Shown one piece after another: positions 32,937 to 41,060 of a stretch of DNA of 64,000 nt. Position 1 is the stretch's first letter; each line of letters begins with the position of its first letter. The stretch is from Halorussus halobius (lineage in GTDB: Archaea > Halobacteriota > Halobacteria > Halobacteriales > Haladaptataceae): contig NZ_SBIU01000005.1 in NCBI RefSeq assembly GCF_004765805.1, forward strand, positions 124,001 through 188,000, in the 5' to 3' direction. The notes under the pieces were generated by a model, which had not been told where the DNA came from, did no database searches, and saw only the letters and a program-made list of their open reading frames with translations. A program made the translations under genes and the position numbers.

Positions 32937-35170
32937 CCGACGAGGAACTCGCCAAGGACCTCGGCCCGCTGGCGGCGCTCACCATCGGCGTGGGGACGAT
33001 GATCGGCGCGGGCATCTTCGTGTTGCCCCGGCAGGCCATCTCTAAGGCCGGGTCGCTGGCGGTCGGCGCGTTTCTGGTCGGCGGCGGCATCGCGCTGTTG
33101 ACCGCGCTGTCGGCCAGCGAACTCGGCACCGCGATGCCCAAGTCCGGCGGGGCGTACTACTACGTCAACCACGCGCTCGGGCCGCTGTTCGGCTCTATCG
33201 CCGGCTGGTCGAACTGGCTCGGGCTGGCGTTCGCCTCGGCGTTCTACATGGTCGGGTTCGGCCAGTACGTCGCCAACATCCTCTCGCTGCCCGACGGGTT
33301 CGTGCTCGGACCGATTACGCTCTCGTCGGTCAAACTGGTCGCGCTCGCGGGCGCGGCGCTGTTCGTCGTGGTCAACTACGTCGGCGCGAAGGAGACCGGC
33401 CGCCTGCAGAACATCATCGTCGTCGTCCTCGTGGCCATCCTCGGCGTGTTCACGGTCGTCGGCGGGCTACAGGCCGACCCGACCAACCTCCCCGAAAGCA
33501 AGGGCTTCGGCGCGATGTTCAACACGACCGGCATCATCTTCGTCTCCTACCTCGGGTTCGTCCAGATAACCAGCGTCGCCGAGGAGATAAAGGACCCCGG
33601 CAAGAACCTGCCCCGAGCGGTCATCGGGAGCGTCCTGCTCGTGACGGTTATCTACGCGCTCGTGTTGTTCGTGATGAGCGCGGTCGTCGAGCCGGGGTAC
33701 ATCGACGCGCTCGGCACCGACCAGATCGCGGTCGTCGAGGTGGCCCGACTCATTCTCGGTCCCGCCGGCGCGATCGCGATGCTGTTCGGCGGCCTGCTCG
33801 CCACCGCGTCGAGCGCGAACGCCTCGATTCTGGCGTCCTCACGCATCAACTTCGCCATGGGCCGGGACAACATCGTCACGCCCGACCTCAACAAGATACA
33901 CCCCCGGTTCTCGACGCCCTATCGCTCCATCGCGGTCACGGGCGGGCTCATCCTGGCGTTCATCGCCGTCGGCGGAATCGAGACGCTGTCGACGATGGGA
34001 AGCGTCCTCCACCTCGTCATCTACGGCCTGCTGAACGTCGCGCTCATCGTGATGCGCGAGGCCGACGTGGCCGACTACGACCCGGACTACCGCGTCCCCC
34101 TCTACCCGCTCACGCCCATCGCGGGGATGGTGACCTCGTTCGCGCTCATCGCGTTCATCAGCGAGGTCATCATCGGGCTGAGCTTCGCGCTGGTGGCCGG
34201 CGCGGTGGTGTGGTACTTCGTCTACGCCCGGTCGCGAACGGACAAGCAGGGCGTCCTGAGCCAGTACGTCCTCCGGCGCTCCGAGCGGCTGCCCGACAGC
34301 GCGGTGTCGGCCGCCGAGACCGTCGCGCCCGACGGCGGCTCGTTCCGGGTGCTGGTGCCGCTGGCGAACCCCGAACACGAACGGGGGCTCATCACGCTGG
34401 CCAGCGCCATCGCCAAGCAGCGCGGCGGGCGGGTCGACGCGGTCCACGTGGTGAAAGTCCCCGACCAGACCACGCTGGAGTACGGGGCCCAACACCTCGA
34501 CGACATCGACGCCGACTCCGAACAACTCCTGGCCGACGCCCGGGCGGACGCCGAGACGTTCGGCGTCCCCGTCGAGACCCACGCCGTCGTCTCCCACGAG
34601 AGCTTCGAGAAGATATTCGACGTGGCCGGGACTCACGACGCCGACCTCGTGGTCATGGGCTGGGGTCCCGACTCCCACGGCGTACCCGGCCGCATCGAGG
34701 GGCGGCTCGACGAACTCACCGCCGACCTCCCGTGTGACTTCCTCGTGTTGCGAGACCGGGACTTCGACCCCGACAGGATTCTGGTGCCGACCGCCGGCGG
34801 CCCGGACTCCGAGCTCAGCGCCGAGATCGCGACCGACCTCCGGGCGGAGTACGGCTCGGCGGTCACGCTGCTCCACGTCGCGACCGACGGCGACCGGGAC
34901 GCCGCCGAGCGCTTCCTCCGCGAGTGGGCCGACGACCACGGACTCGGCGACGCGACCCTCCGAGTCGAGACCGGCGACGTCGAGGACGCCATCCGGGTCG
35001 GCGCGCGCGAGAACTCGCTGGTCGTGCTGGGCGCGACCGAGCGCGGGATGCTCTCGCGGCTGGTCCGGGGGTCGCCGGCCCTCGACGCGGTGGACGCGCT
35101 CGACGCCTCGGTGCTGCTCGCCGAGCGGTCCCGGACCCGGTCGCTCCGGGACCGGCTGTTCGGTCGGTAG
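32933..35170 (+). CDS. APC-family amino acid permease fused to two UspA domains
   Basis: 745 residues. Residues 1-430 form a twelve-segment APC transporter: LTIGVGTMIGAGIFVLPRQA, the substrate loop in segment 1, SKSGGAYYYVNHALGPLFG-like in segment 3, and SSANASILASSRINFAMGRD. The cytoplasmic C-terminus holds two UspA domains, about 465-605 (FRVLVPLANPEHERGLITLA ... DADLVVMGWG) and about 610-735 (RILVPTAGGPDSELSAEIAT ... SLVVLGATERGMLSRLVRGS). The second keeps the G-x2-G-x9-G-like loop. It probably imports amino acids, with Usp domains sensing ATP or AMP. It is coupled to the preceding single Usp gene. Confidence 0.9.
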   Translation: MTDEELAKDLGPLAALTIGVGTMIGAGIFVLPRQAISKAGSLAVGAFLVGGGIALLTALSASELGTAMPKSGGAYYYVNHALGPLFGSIAGWSNWLGLAFASAFYMVGFGQYVANILSLPDGFVLGPITLSSVKLVALAGAALFVVVNYVGAKETGRLQNIIVVVLVAILGVFTVVGGLQADPTNLPESKGFGAMFNTTGIIFVSYLGFVQITSVAEEIKDPGKNLPRAVIGSVLLVTVIYALVLFVMSAVVEPGYIDALGTDQIAVVEVARLILGPAGAIAMLFGGLLATASSANASILASSRINFAMGRDNIVTPDLNKIHPRFSTPYRSIAVTGGLILAFIAVGGIETLSTMGSVLHLVIYGLLNVALIVMREADVADYDPDYRVPLYPLTPIAGMVTSFALIAFISEVIIGLSFALVAGAVVWYFVYARSRTDKQGVLSQYVLRRSERLPDSAVSAAETVAPDGGSFRVLVPLANPEHERGLITLASAIAKQRGGRVDAVHVVKVPDQTTLEYGAQHLDDIDADSEQLLADARADAETFGVPVETHAVVSHESFEKIFDVAGTHDADLVVMGWGPDSHGVPGRIEGRLDELTADLPCDFLVLRDRDFDPDRILVPTAGGPDSELSAEIATDLRAEYGSAVTLLHVATDGDRDAAERFLREWADDHGLGDATLRVETGDVEDAIRVGARENSLVVLGATERGMLSRLVRGSPALDAVDALDASVLLAERSRTRSLRDRLFGR

Positions 35171-35318
35171 CGGCCGCTCGCACATCGCTTCCCCGCCACT
35201 CGATAGCAGCACGGACTCGGTATCGGGGATTGACGCGAAATCGAATCGGGCGGTTCGATAATTCAGTGGGGAGCGGGGCACCGGAAGATACTTGCTGACA
35301 CGAAGGTTACACGTCGAC

Positions 35319-35804
35319 ATGGCCGCTTCCACGCGAACGCGTGACGCCCGGACGCTTTCGGGTGTCATCGTCGGGCTCTCGGTCCTCGGAATCGTTCTCC
35401 TGGTCGCAAATATACCTCGTTCCCCACTTCGGAGCGGAACCCTCGAGCTGTTCACTATCTTCGCGCTCCCGCTCGTGATCTCGCTGGTTGCGTACGTCCG
35501 ATTCGCAGAACCGCTCGTCCGGTGGGAGGTCGCCCTGTTAGCCGTCTGGGGAGTGCTCGGTATCGCCGCTACGGCCTTCGTCGGATTTCTGGCGACGATG
35601 GACACGCCCGGCAGCTATCCGGGTGCTGGAGTCGAACTCCTCCGGAATATCGCGATGTTCGTTTCGGTTGCGCTCGGGCTGGGTCTCCCCTACGGTGTCG
35701 CCGGGAAGTTCCGGCGTGAACGCCCCCGACGAACCGTCGTAAGCGCACTCGTCGCCCCGTTCGTCCTGCTCGTGCTCTTCATCGCTGTCACAGCTTCGAT
35801 ATAG
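35319..35804 (+). CDS. Small multi-pass membrane protein
   Basis: 161 residues from the ATG at 35319; AAGATACTTGC about 29 bases upstream favours this over an earlier TTG. It has five hydrophobic segments (SGVIVGLSVLGIVLLVANIP, FTIFALPLVISLVAYVRF and others) and a basic loop GKFRRERPRRTVV. No family recognised. It is slightly AT-richer than its neighbours. Confidence 0.65.
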   Translation: MAASTRTRDARTLSGVIVGLSVLGIVLLVANIPRSPLRSGTLELFTIFALPLVISLVAYVRFAEPLVRWEVALLAVWGVLGIAATAFVGFLATMDTPGSYPGAGVELLRNIAMFVSVALGLGLPYGVAGKFRRERPRRTVVSALVAPFVLLVLFIAVTASI

Positions 35805-35892
35805 CTCGACGACCGACGTTCGATAAAGTCGCATACCGTTACGCGCTTCCGATAGCGAAGCCGAATTACCGAGCGCGCCGCCGACGCCCCTC

Positions 35893-36705
35893 CTACGGCC
35901 GGCCGATGGACAGCGGCTCGGCCGCCTCCCACCGGGGTTCGAACTCCTCGCGGACGTCGGCCGCGAACTCGGGGTCTTTCATGTCTATCATGGCGAAGGC
36001 CTCGTCGGGGTCGAGCGGGTGGGCCACCTCGATGCACACCTCCGCGTCGTCGATGAGGTTGAACGTTCCCCGGAGGTCGTCGGCCGTCCGGACCGCGAAG
36101 GCGGGGTGGCCGGCCATGGTGTCGATGTAACGCTCCCCCACGCTCGGCGGGAGGGTGTCGACGAGGTGGGGCGACATCAGCAGCGAGACCTCGACGCCGC
36201 GGTCGAGCGCGGCCTCGAGGTGACGGGCCACGAGGTCGCCCACGTCGCCGATGTCGAACTGGGCGGTCGAATCGGTGGCGACCATCACGATGCGGTCGTC
36301 CGCGGCGTCGAGGCGCTCGACCAGCAAATCGACCGACTCCTCGGAGCCGACCGCCGCGGTCCAGAACCCCTCCTCGACCGGCTCGGCCGCGTCGAGTTCG
36401 TCGGTGAGGTCGCCGACGATGCTCTCGTACTGCTCGGCCTGCTCCTCCAGTTCGGAGAGCTTGTCGTCCAGCAGGCGGTTGAGGGCGGTGTCGGGTTCGA
36501 CCGCGACGTACTTCTTGGGTCGGCTCGCGCTCTGGGAGCGAGCGAGGCTGTGGGTCTCCAGACTGCTCAGCACGTCGTAGATGCGGCCCATCGGCACGTC
36601 GCTGGCCCGCGACAACTCCTTTGCGGTTGTCGGACCCGCGTCGAGAAGCGACCGGTACGCTCGCGCCTCGTACTCGGAGAGTCCGAGGTCTCGTAGACTG
36701 GCCAT
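35893..36705 (-). CDS. TrmB-family transcriptional regulator
   Basis: 270 residues from the ATG at 36705; AACTATAAACTCT lies 23-35 bases upstream. The N-terminal winged helix is LGLSEYEARAYRSLLDAGPT, AKELSRASDVPMGRIYDVLS and SASRPKKYVAVEPDTAL. A coiled-coil linker (LEEQAEQYESIVGDLTDEL) leads to a C-terminal effector-like domain (about 120-260). TrmB proteins repress or activate sugar and central-metabolism genes; haloarchaeal paralogues are numerous and this target is unknown. Confidence 0.9.
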   Translation of the reverse strand: MASLRDLGLSEYEARAYRSLLDAGPTTAKELSRASDVPMGRIYDVLSSLETHSLARSQSASRPKKYVAVEPDTALNRLLDDKLSELEEQAEQYESIVGDLTDELDAAEPVEEGFWTAAVGSEESVDLLVERLDAADDRIVMVATDSTAQFDIGDVGDLVARHLEAALDRGVEVSLLMSPHLVDTLPPSVGERYIDTMAGHPAFAVRTADDLRGTFNLIDDAEVCIEVAHPLDPDEAFAMIDMKDPEFAADVREEFEPRWEAAEPLSIGRP

Positions 36706-36813
36706 GTGCGGGCATGACGCTCGGGAACTATAAACTCTCGGACCGTTGTATCCGGCGGCGCGAACGCGGGGTCGGGCGAGCGTCGCGCGCACGAGCCGAC
36801 GACCGTACCGGCC

Positions 36814-37878
36814 TCACGCCTCGGTGTCGTGGGACACGACCTGCCCGTTGTGGACGTACGTCCGGTCGTGACGGGTCCGCTCGCCGTCGGGGTGGTCGGT
36901 CGTGACGCGGGAGAACGCGACGGGCAGTCCCATCCCGAGGTAGAGGTTCGCACGGTCCTGCACCTGGAAGTGGAGGTGTGGCTCGGTCGAGTTGCCCGAA
37001 TGGCCACAGCGTCCGATTTGTTCCCCGCGCTCGACGGTGTCGCCCTCCGAGACGCGGACGCTGCCGTTCTTGAGGTGCGCCAGGACGCTGTACTCGTCGG
37101 TGGCGTGTCGGATGACGACGCAGTTGCCCACGAGTCGGTACTGTAACGGGTCGAACCAGCCGGACGTGCGGTGGTAATCGCGATGACCGTCCCTGACGGT
37201 GACGACGGTGCCGTCGGCCGGAGCCAGTACGGGCTCGTCGAAGCAGTAGAACGACTCGACGCCGCCGCTCCCGTCGTGGGTGCGTCCCTGCTCGTTGGTC
37301 TTGACGAAGTCGTAGGCGTACCGCTGCTGGAGGAGCGACCATGAGTGTGAGTACTGCGGGTCGGGGCTCCCGTTGAGTACCGTCCAGTCGCCGTCGAACG
37401 GGAGCCGGTAGTCGACGTCGCTCTCGTAGCCGTCGGCGTCGACGACGTCGCCCCGACGCCGGAGCAGGATCAGCAGGTTGCCGAGGAGTTGGAACAGTCC
37501 GCGGACGGCGATGTTGGGGTGGACGAGCAGCCACAGGAACTGGAGTCGCTTGAAGATGCTCCGTTCGTACCCCGACTCGACCCACCCTTCGGGGCGCTCG
37601 TGGGAGTCGTCGTCCGGGGACTCGCCGCCCGAGACCGCCGTTCGCACTCGGGTCGCGAAAAACCGGACCGCGCCGAGAACGAACGGGACGAAAAGGAGCG
37701 GGAAGAACAGGTAGAACAGCTGTGCGAGCTCGAAGACGGGCGAGACGAACCGCAGGTGCTCCAGCGAGCCGAAGAACCCGAGCAGACCCAGCCGATTGCT
37801 GGCGCGGTTCACGCGCTCGACGACCCGCTCGCTCCTCGAGTAGGCCCTCCCGAACGGGTGGGCGACCTGCTCGGTCAT
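36814..37878 (-). CDS. Membrane-anchored M23 (LytM-type) metallopeptidase
   Basis: 354 residues from the ATG at 37878. A hydrophobic segment lies at about 60-85 (LAQLFYLFFPLLFVPFVLGA) and a second weaker one at about 125-150. The C-terminal half is an M23 domain: YSHSWSLLQQRYAYDFVKTN (first His/Asp ligands), LAPADGTVVTVRDGH, VIRHATDEYSVLAHLKNGSV, GDTVERGEQIGRCGHSGNST and EPHLHFQVQD (HxH). M23 enzymes normally cut peptidoglycan cross-links, which archaea lack, so the substrate must differ. An ATGA overlap with a short upstream frame (37875-38009) is possible. Confidence 0.88.
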   Translation of the reverse strand: MTEQVAHPFGRAYSRSERVVERVNRASNRLGLLGFFGSLEHLRFVSPVFELAQLFYLFFPLLFVPFVLGAVRFFATRVRTAVSGGESPDDDSHERPEGWVESGYERSIFKRLQFLWLLVHPNIAVRGLFQLLGNLLILLRRRGDVVDADGYESDVDYRLPFDGDWTVLNGSPDPQYSHSWSLLQQRYAYDFVKTNEQGRTHDGSGGVESFYCFDEPVLAPADGTVVTVRDGHRDYHRTSGWFDPLQYRLVGNCVVIRHATDEYSVLAHLKNGSVRVSEGDTVERGEQIGRCGHSGNSTEPHLHFQVQDRANLYLGMGLPVAFSRVTTDHPDGERTRHDRTYVHNGQVVSHDTEA

Positions 37879-38009
37879 GGCCGTTGGGAAGACTGCGACT
37901 CGGCGGCGCGCGCGTCCGCCCGTCGCAGTCGGTCCGGAGAGCGCCGGTCCCCGGTTCGTCGGCCGGTTCGGCCCGCAACGTCGTCGCGCGAGGCTGTCCG
38001 TGGGTCCAT
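37875..38009 (-). CDS. Possible 44-residue leader ORF before the M23 gene
   Basis: The ATG at 38009 lies about 33 bases after an unusually AT-rich stretch (GTAATATTATTTTTGATAC, 38030-38050 region) that would serve as its TATA box. Its stop overlaps the M23 start codon as ATGA. The predicted peptide is Arg- and Ser-rich (RTGRRTGDRRSPDRLRRADA) and looks like an off-frame translation of GC-rich DNA. The stretch may therefore be a 5' leader without coding function. Confidence 0.2.
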   Translation of the reverse strand: MDPRTASRDDVAGRTGRRTGDRRSPDRLRRADARAAESQSSQRP

Positions 38010-38127
38010 CGGGAGATACTGTCGGCCGTTCGGTAATATTATTTTTGATACGTGGGGCCGCACGCATCCCACGATGGCCCCGACCGCCCCCGTCGTGGCG
38101 GACGGTCCGGCGAGCGCGTCGACCGGC

Positions 38128-39816
38128 TCAGTCCCAGCGCTCGGCGACGCGCTCGTTCAGCTCCTCGGGCGTCGCGGCAGGGTCGGAGCGCTCGCCCTCG
38201 ACGAGCAGGGCGGCGGTCCCCGGTTCGAGGTCGGCGTCCGGCACGACGACCTTCTCGTGGTCGGCCACCCGGAGCGCGGCCCGGTGGAGGTCCGACCCGG
38301 CCTCGTCGGCCACCTCGACCACGAGCGGGTCCCGGCAGAGTCGCGCGGCGGCGGTGGCGTAGGCCGCGACCTGCACGCCGAACCGGTCGGCAGCGTCGGC
38401 GAACGCCGCGACCGCGCGCTCGGCGGCCTCGCGGTAGCGGTCCTCGCCGGTCAACAGCGCGAGGTCGACCAGCGCGTCGGCCATCTCGGCGTTGTGGTCG
38501 AGCGGTCGAAGCGGCCGGTCGAGCAGGCCCGGCCCCTCGCGGGGACCGTCCACGAACGGCGATGGCTCGGCCCCGTCGGGGTCGCCCGTCCGCAGTTCGT
38601 CGAGCGCGACGTCGGCCACCCCGCGCGCGGCGTCGAGGGAGGCGTCGTCGCCCAGCACCTGATACGCGGTCGTCAGCGCCGAGAGGAGGTGTGCGTGGTC
38701 GGCCAGCAGGTCGGTCTCCGCGGCGTCCCCGGCGAAGTGGCAGACGTGGCCGTCTTCGACCAGTTCGGACAGCAGGTACTCGAGCGCGCGCTCGGCGTAG
38801 GTGCGGGCGCGCTCGCCGTCGGTGTACGCGTGGAAGGTCAGGAGCGCGTCGACCGCCATCGCGTTGCCGTCGGCGAACGCCGTGGGGTCGACGGCGGGCG
38901 GGTCGGCGGCCTCGCGGTCGCTGGGGTCGAGCGAGTAGTAGTCGCTGACGTCCGGGTCGTCGTCGCTCGCGCCGGGGGCCTGACTCCCCGCGAAGGCGTT
39001 CGGCGCGTCCGAACTGTCGCTCGCGCTACGCCACAGCGTCGTGGTCAGGTACTCGACGGTCCGCTCGGCGGGCTCCCGATACGTCTCGTCGCCGGTGTGG
39101 AGGTAGGCGTTGGCGAACGCCCGGACCAGCCCGGCGTTGGTCGAGAGCAGCTTCTCGTGGTGGACGCCGCTCCAGTCGCGTCCGTCGGCGAACCGGAAGA
39201 ACCCGCCCTCGTAGGTGTCGAACAGGTGCTGGCTGACCGCCGACAGCGTGGCCAGCGCCTGCTCGCGCTTGAGCGCGAACTCCACGGTCCGGGGCAGCGG
39301 GAACTTCTCGCTGTCGCCCCACCCGCCGTAGCTGTCGTCGAACTTGTCGTCGAGTTGGCCCGCGACGAGCCGCTCGATTTCGGGCGAGAGCTCGCCGGCC
39401 GGCGGGTCCTCGCGGAGGCTTCGCGGGATTCGGGCGGCGTCCTCGCCCTTGTGGCTCCAGAGGTCCCGCACCCGCTGGACGACCTGCCGCATCCCGTCGA
39501 CGCCGAGGTAGGTCGCGCCGGTCAGGAGGTCGCCGTCGGGCGTGCAGAACACGGTCGAGGGGAACCCGCCGACGTTGTACCGCTCGCGGACGCGGGGCTG
39601 GCGGTCGACGTCGACCCGGACGGGGACGAACGAGTCGTTGACGTTCGCGGCCACCATCGGGTTGCTGTACGCCTCGCGGTCCATCTCGTGACACCACGCA
39701 CACCACGTCGCCGACAGCGAGAGCAGGACGGGTTTGTCCTCGGCTCGGGCCTCCTCGAAAGCGGCCTCGCCCCACTCGCGCCACTCGACTTTGGTCTCCT
39801 CGGCGCTCTCGTCCAT
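38128..39816 (-). CDS. DUF255 thioredoxin-domain protein (YyaL/SSP20-like)
   Basis: 562 residues from the ATG at 39816. The N-terminal thioredoxin-like DUF255 domain has SLSATWCAWCHEMDREAY with the CxxC pair, VPVRVDVDRQPRVRERYNVG and GGFPSTVFCTPDG. The rest is an alpha/alpha-toroid like that of cellobiose-epimerase/glycosidase folds (GGFFRFADGRDWSGVHHEKL, LLSTNAGLVRAFANAYLHTG). Family members reach about 650-720 residues; this one has a shorter toroid. The role is uncharacterised, possibly protein or sugar redox modification. Confidence 0.86.
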   Translation of the reverse strand: MDESAEETKVEWREWGEAAFEEARAEDKPVLLSLSATWCAWCHEMDREAYSNPMVAANVNDSFVPVRVDVDRQPRVRERYNVGGFPSTVFCTPDGDLLTGATYLGVDGMRQVVQRVRDLWSHKGEDAARIPRSLREDPPAGELSPEIERLVAGQLDDKFDDSYGGWGDSEKFPLPRTVEFALKREQALATLSAVSQHLFDTYEGGFFRFADGRDWSGVHHEKLLSTNAGLVRAFANAYLHTGDETYREPAERTVEYLTTTLWRSASDSSDAPNAFAGSQAPGASDDDPDVSDYYSLDPSDREAADPPAVDPTAFADGNAMAVDALLTFHAYTDGERARTYAERALEYLLSELVEDGHVCHFAGDAAETDLLADHAHLLSALTTAYQVLGDDASLDAARGVADVALDELRTGDPDGAEPSPFVDGPREGPGLLDRPLRPLDHNAEMADALVDLALLTGEDRYREAAERAVAAFADAADRFGVQVAAYATAAARLCRDPLVVEVADEAGSDLHRAALRVADHEKVVVPDADLEPGTAALLVEGERSDPAATPEELNERVAERWD

Positions 39817-40334
39817 GATACGTCCGGATTGGAGGTACGACGGGATGGGTCTTGCTATGTCGGGGGACGCGGCCGGCATCGGAGTGGGATTATCTGTTAC
39901 CCGAGTTCTCGGCGCGCGCGAGTAACGCGCGCGAGGGAGGGGCGCGTTCATGCGCCCCGAGGCTGGGGAGGCGTGAGGCTTACGCCGTGCGGTCCCTCAT
40001 CGGTCGAGGCAGAAGCTAGCCTCCGGTGCATCGAGCGCTTCTCACGCTACGAGTGCCAGTACGTCGTCGAGGCAGAAGCTCGCTTCGCGATGCAGTTTCC
40101 CAGCTGGAAGACGGCGAAGCTAGCTCCTGCTTGAGCCGAGGAGAACTGCACAGCACCGCGCGGCACTGCTCCGGACCGCTACCGCGACAGCAACCACAAC
40201 GGCGACCGCATCTATCCTTGAGCCAGTGAGAGCCGCCACCGCGACCGCACTCACCACCGCAAACGTCACCGCCGAAACCGTGACCGCATCACCGATAGCG
40301 GGACGCTTACGGTCCCGGAACGCGACGTGGGAGT
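39817..40334. other. 518-bp divergent spacer with a repeat element
   Basis: Most of it is repeat copy 4 (39944-40315). The first part carries a GCGCGCGCGAGTAACGCGCG palindrome at about 39911-39932. No credible gene lies here, and no strong TATA element precedes the J-protein gene at 40335. Confidence 0.45.
39944..40315. repeat. Intergenic repeat element, copy 4
   Basis: The left end GCGTTCATGCGCCCCGAGGC (39944) continues as TGGGGAGGCGTGAGGCT, nearly identical to copy 3. Then GTGCGGTCCCTCATCGGTCG and AGGCAGAAGCTAGC match the reverse complement of the centre of copy 1. A second GTCGAGGCAGAAGCTCG box follows at about 40066-40082. The right part has ACCGCGACAGCAACCACAAC and CTTGAGCCAGTGAGAGCCGC, which resemble copy 5. 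The terminal right arm is eroded. Confidence 0.7.
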
Positions 40335-40961
40335 GTGAAGCAGGAAACGATCCTGTTCGGACTGGCGGCGGTGTTCGCCGGACTCGCCACCGTCGAGTTC
40401 GTCCTCGCGTTCGTCTACAGCCCGGCGCTGCTCGCGGTAGCGGTGCCGTTCGGGGCGGCGGCCTACTTCCTCTGGTATCAGGCCAGCGGGCGGCTCCGCG
40501 AGCGCGCCGAGCGGGGCGACGCGAGCGCGTATCGCGGGCTCGGGCTCGGCGGGCTCGCTTCCGGCCCCCGCGACGACGGTCCGCGCGAGCGCGACGACGC
40601 CGACGCTCGCTCCCGGTTCGCGGGCGGTCCCGACCGGGGGTTCGGTGCCCGCGCACGGTCGGGGGTCGACGGGCGCGAGCGGCGGCGGACCGCCGGCGGA
40701 CCCACCGCGGGGGCGGGCGCGACCGAGAGCCGAGGTAGGGCTGGGCGTTCGGGACGCGCGCCCGGCGTCCGGCGGGAGGACGGTCCGAGCCCGACCGAGG
40801 CCTACCGACGGCTCGGCCTCGACCCGGACGCCGACGCCGACGCCGTGCGGCGGGCCTACCGCGAGCGGGTCAAGTCGGTCCACCCCGACCGCGAGGGCGG
40901 CGACGAGGACGAGTTCAAGCGCGTGAACGAGGCCTACGAGGTCCTCCGCGAGCGCGGGTGA
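40335..40961 (+). CDS. Membrane-anchored J-domain (DnaJ-like) protein
   Basis: 208 residues from a GTG at 40335. The N-terminus has two membrane segments (ILFGLAAVFAGLATVEFVLA, ALLAVAVPFGAAAYFLWYQA). The middle, about 90 residues, is a disordered Arg/Gly/Asp-rich linker. The C-terminal 60 residues are a J domain: TEAYRRLGLDPDADADAVRR, VKSVHPDREGGDEDEFKRVN with the HPD triad. It should stimulate a DnaK-type Hsp70 at the membrane. Glycine-rich and zinc-finger regions of DnaJ proper are absent. Confidence 0.88.
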   Translation: MKQETILFGLAAVFAGLATVEFVLAFVYSPALLAVAVPFGAAAYFLWYQASGRLRERAERGDASAYRGLGLGGLASGPRDDGPRERDDADARSRFAGGPDRGFGARARSGVDGRERRRTAGGPTAGAGATESRGRAGRSGRAPGVRREDGPSPTEAYRRLGLDPDADADAVRRAYRERVKSVHPDREGGDEDEFKRVNEAYEVLRERG

Positions 40962-41060
40962 ACCGCGCCGGGGCTCGTCGTCCGACCGCGCTCGGGCGCA
41001 TCCGTCACCAGACGGATTTATTACGGATGGCTCACAAACCCCGATTACTTTCACCCCGCC

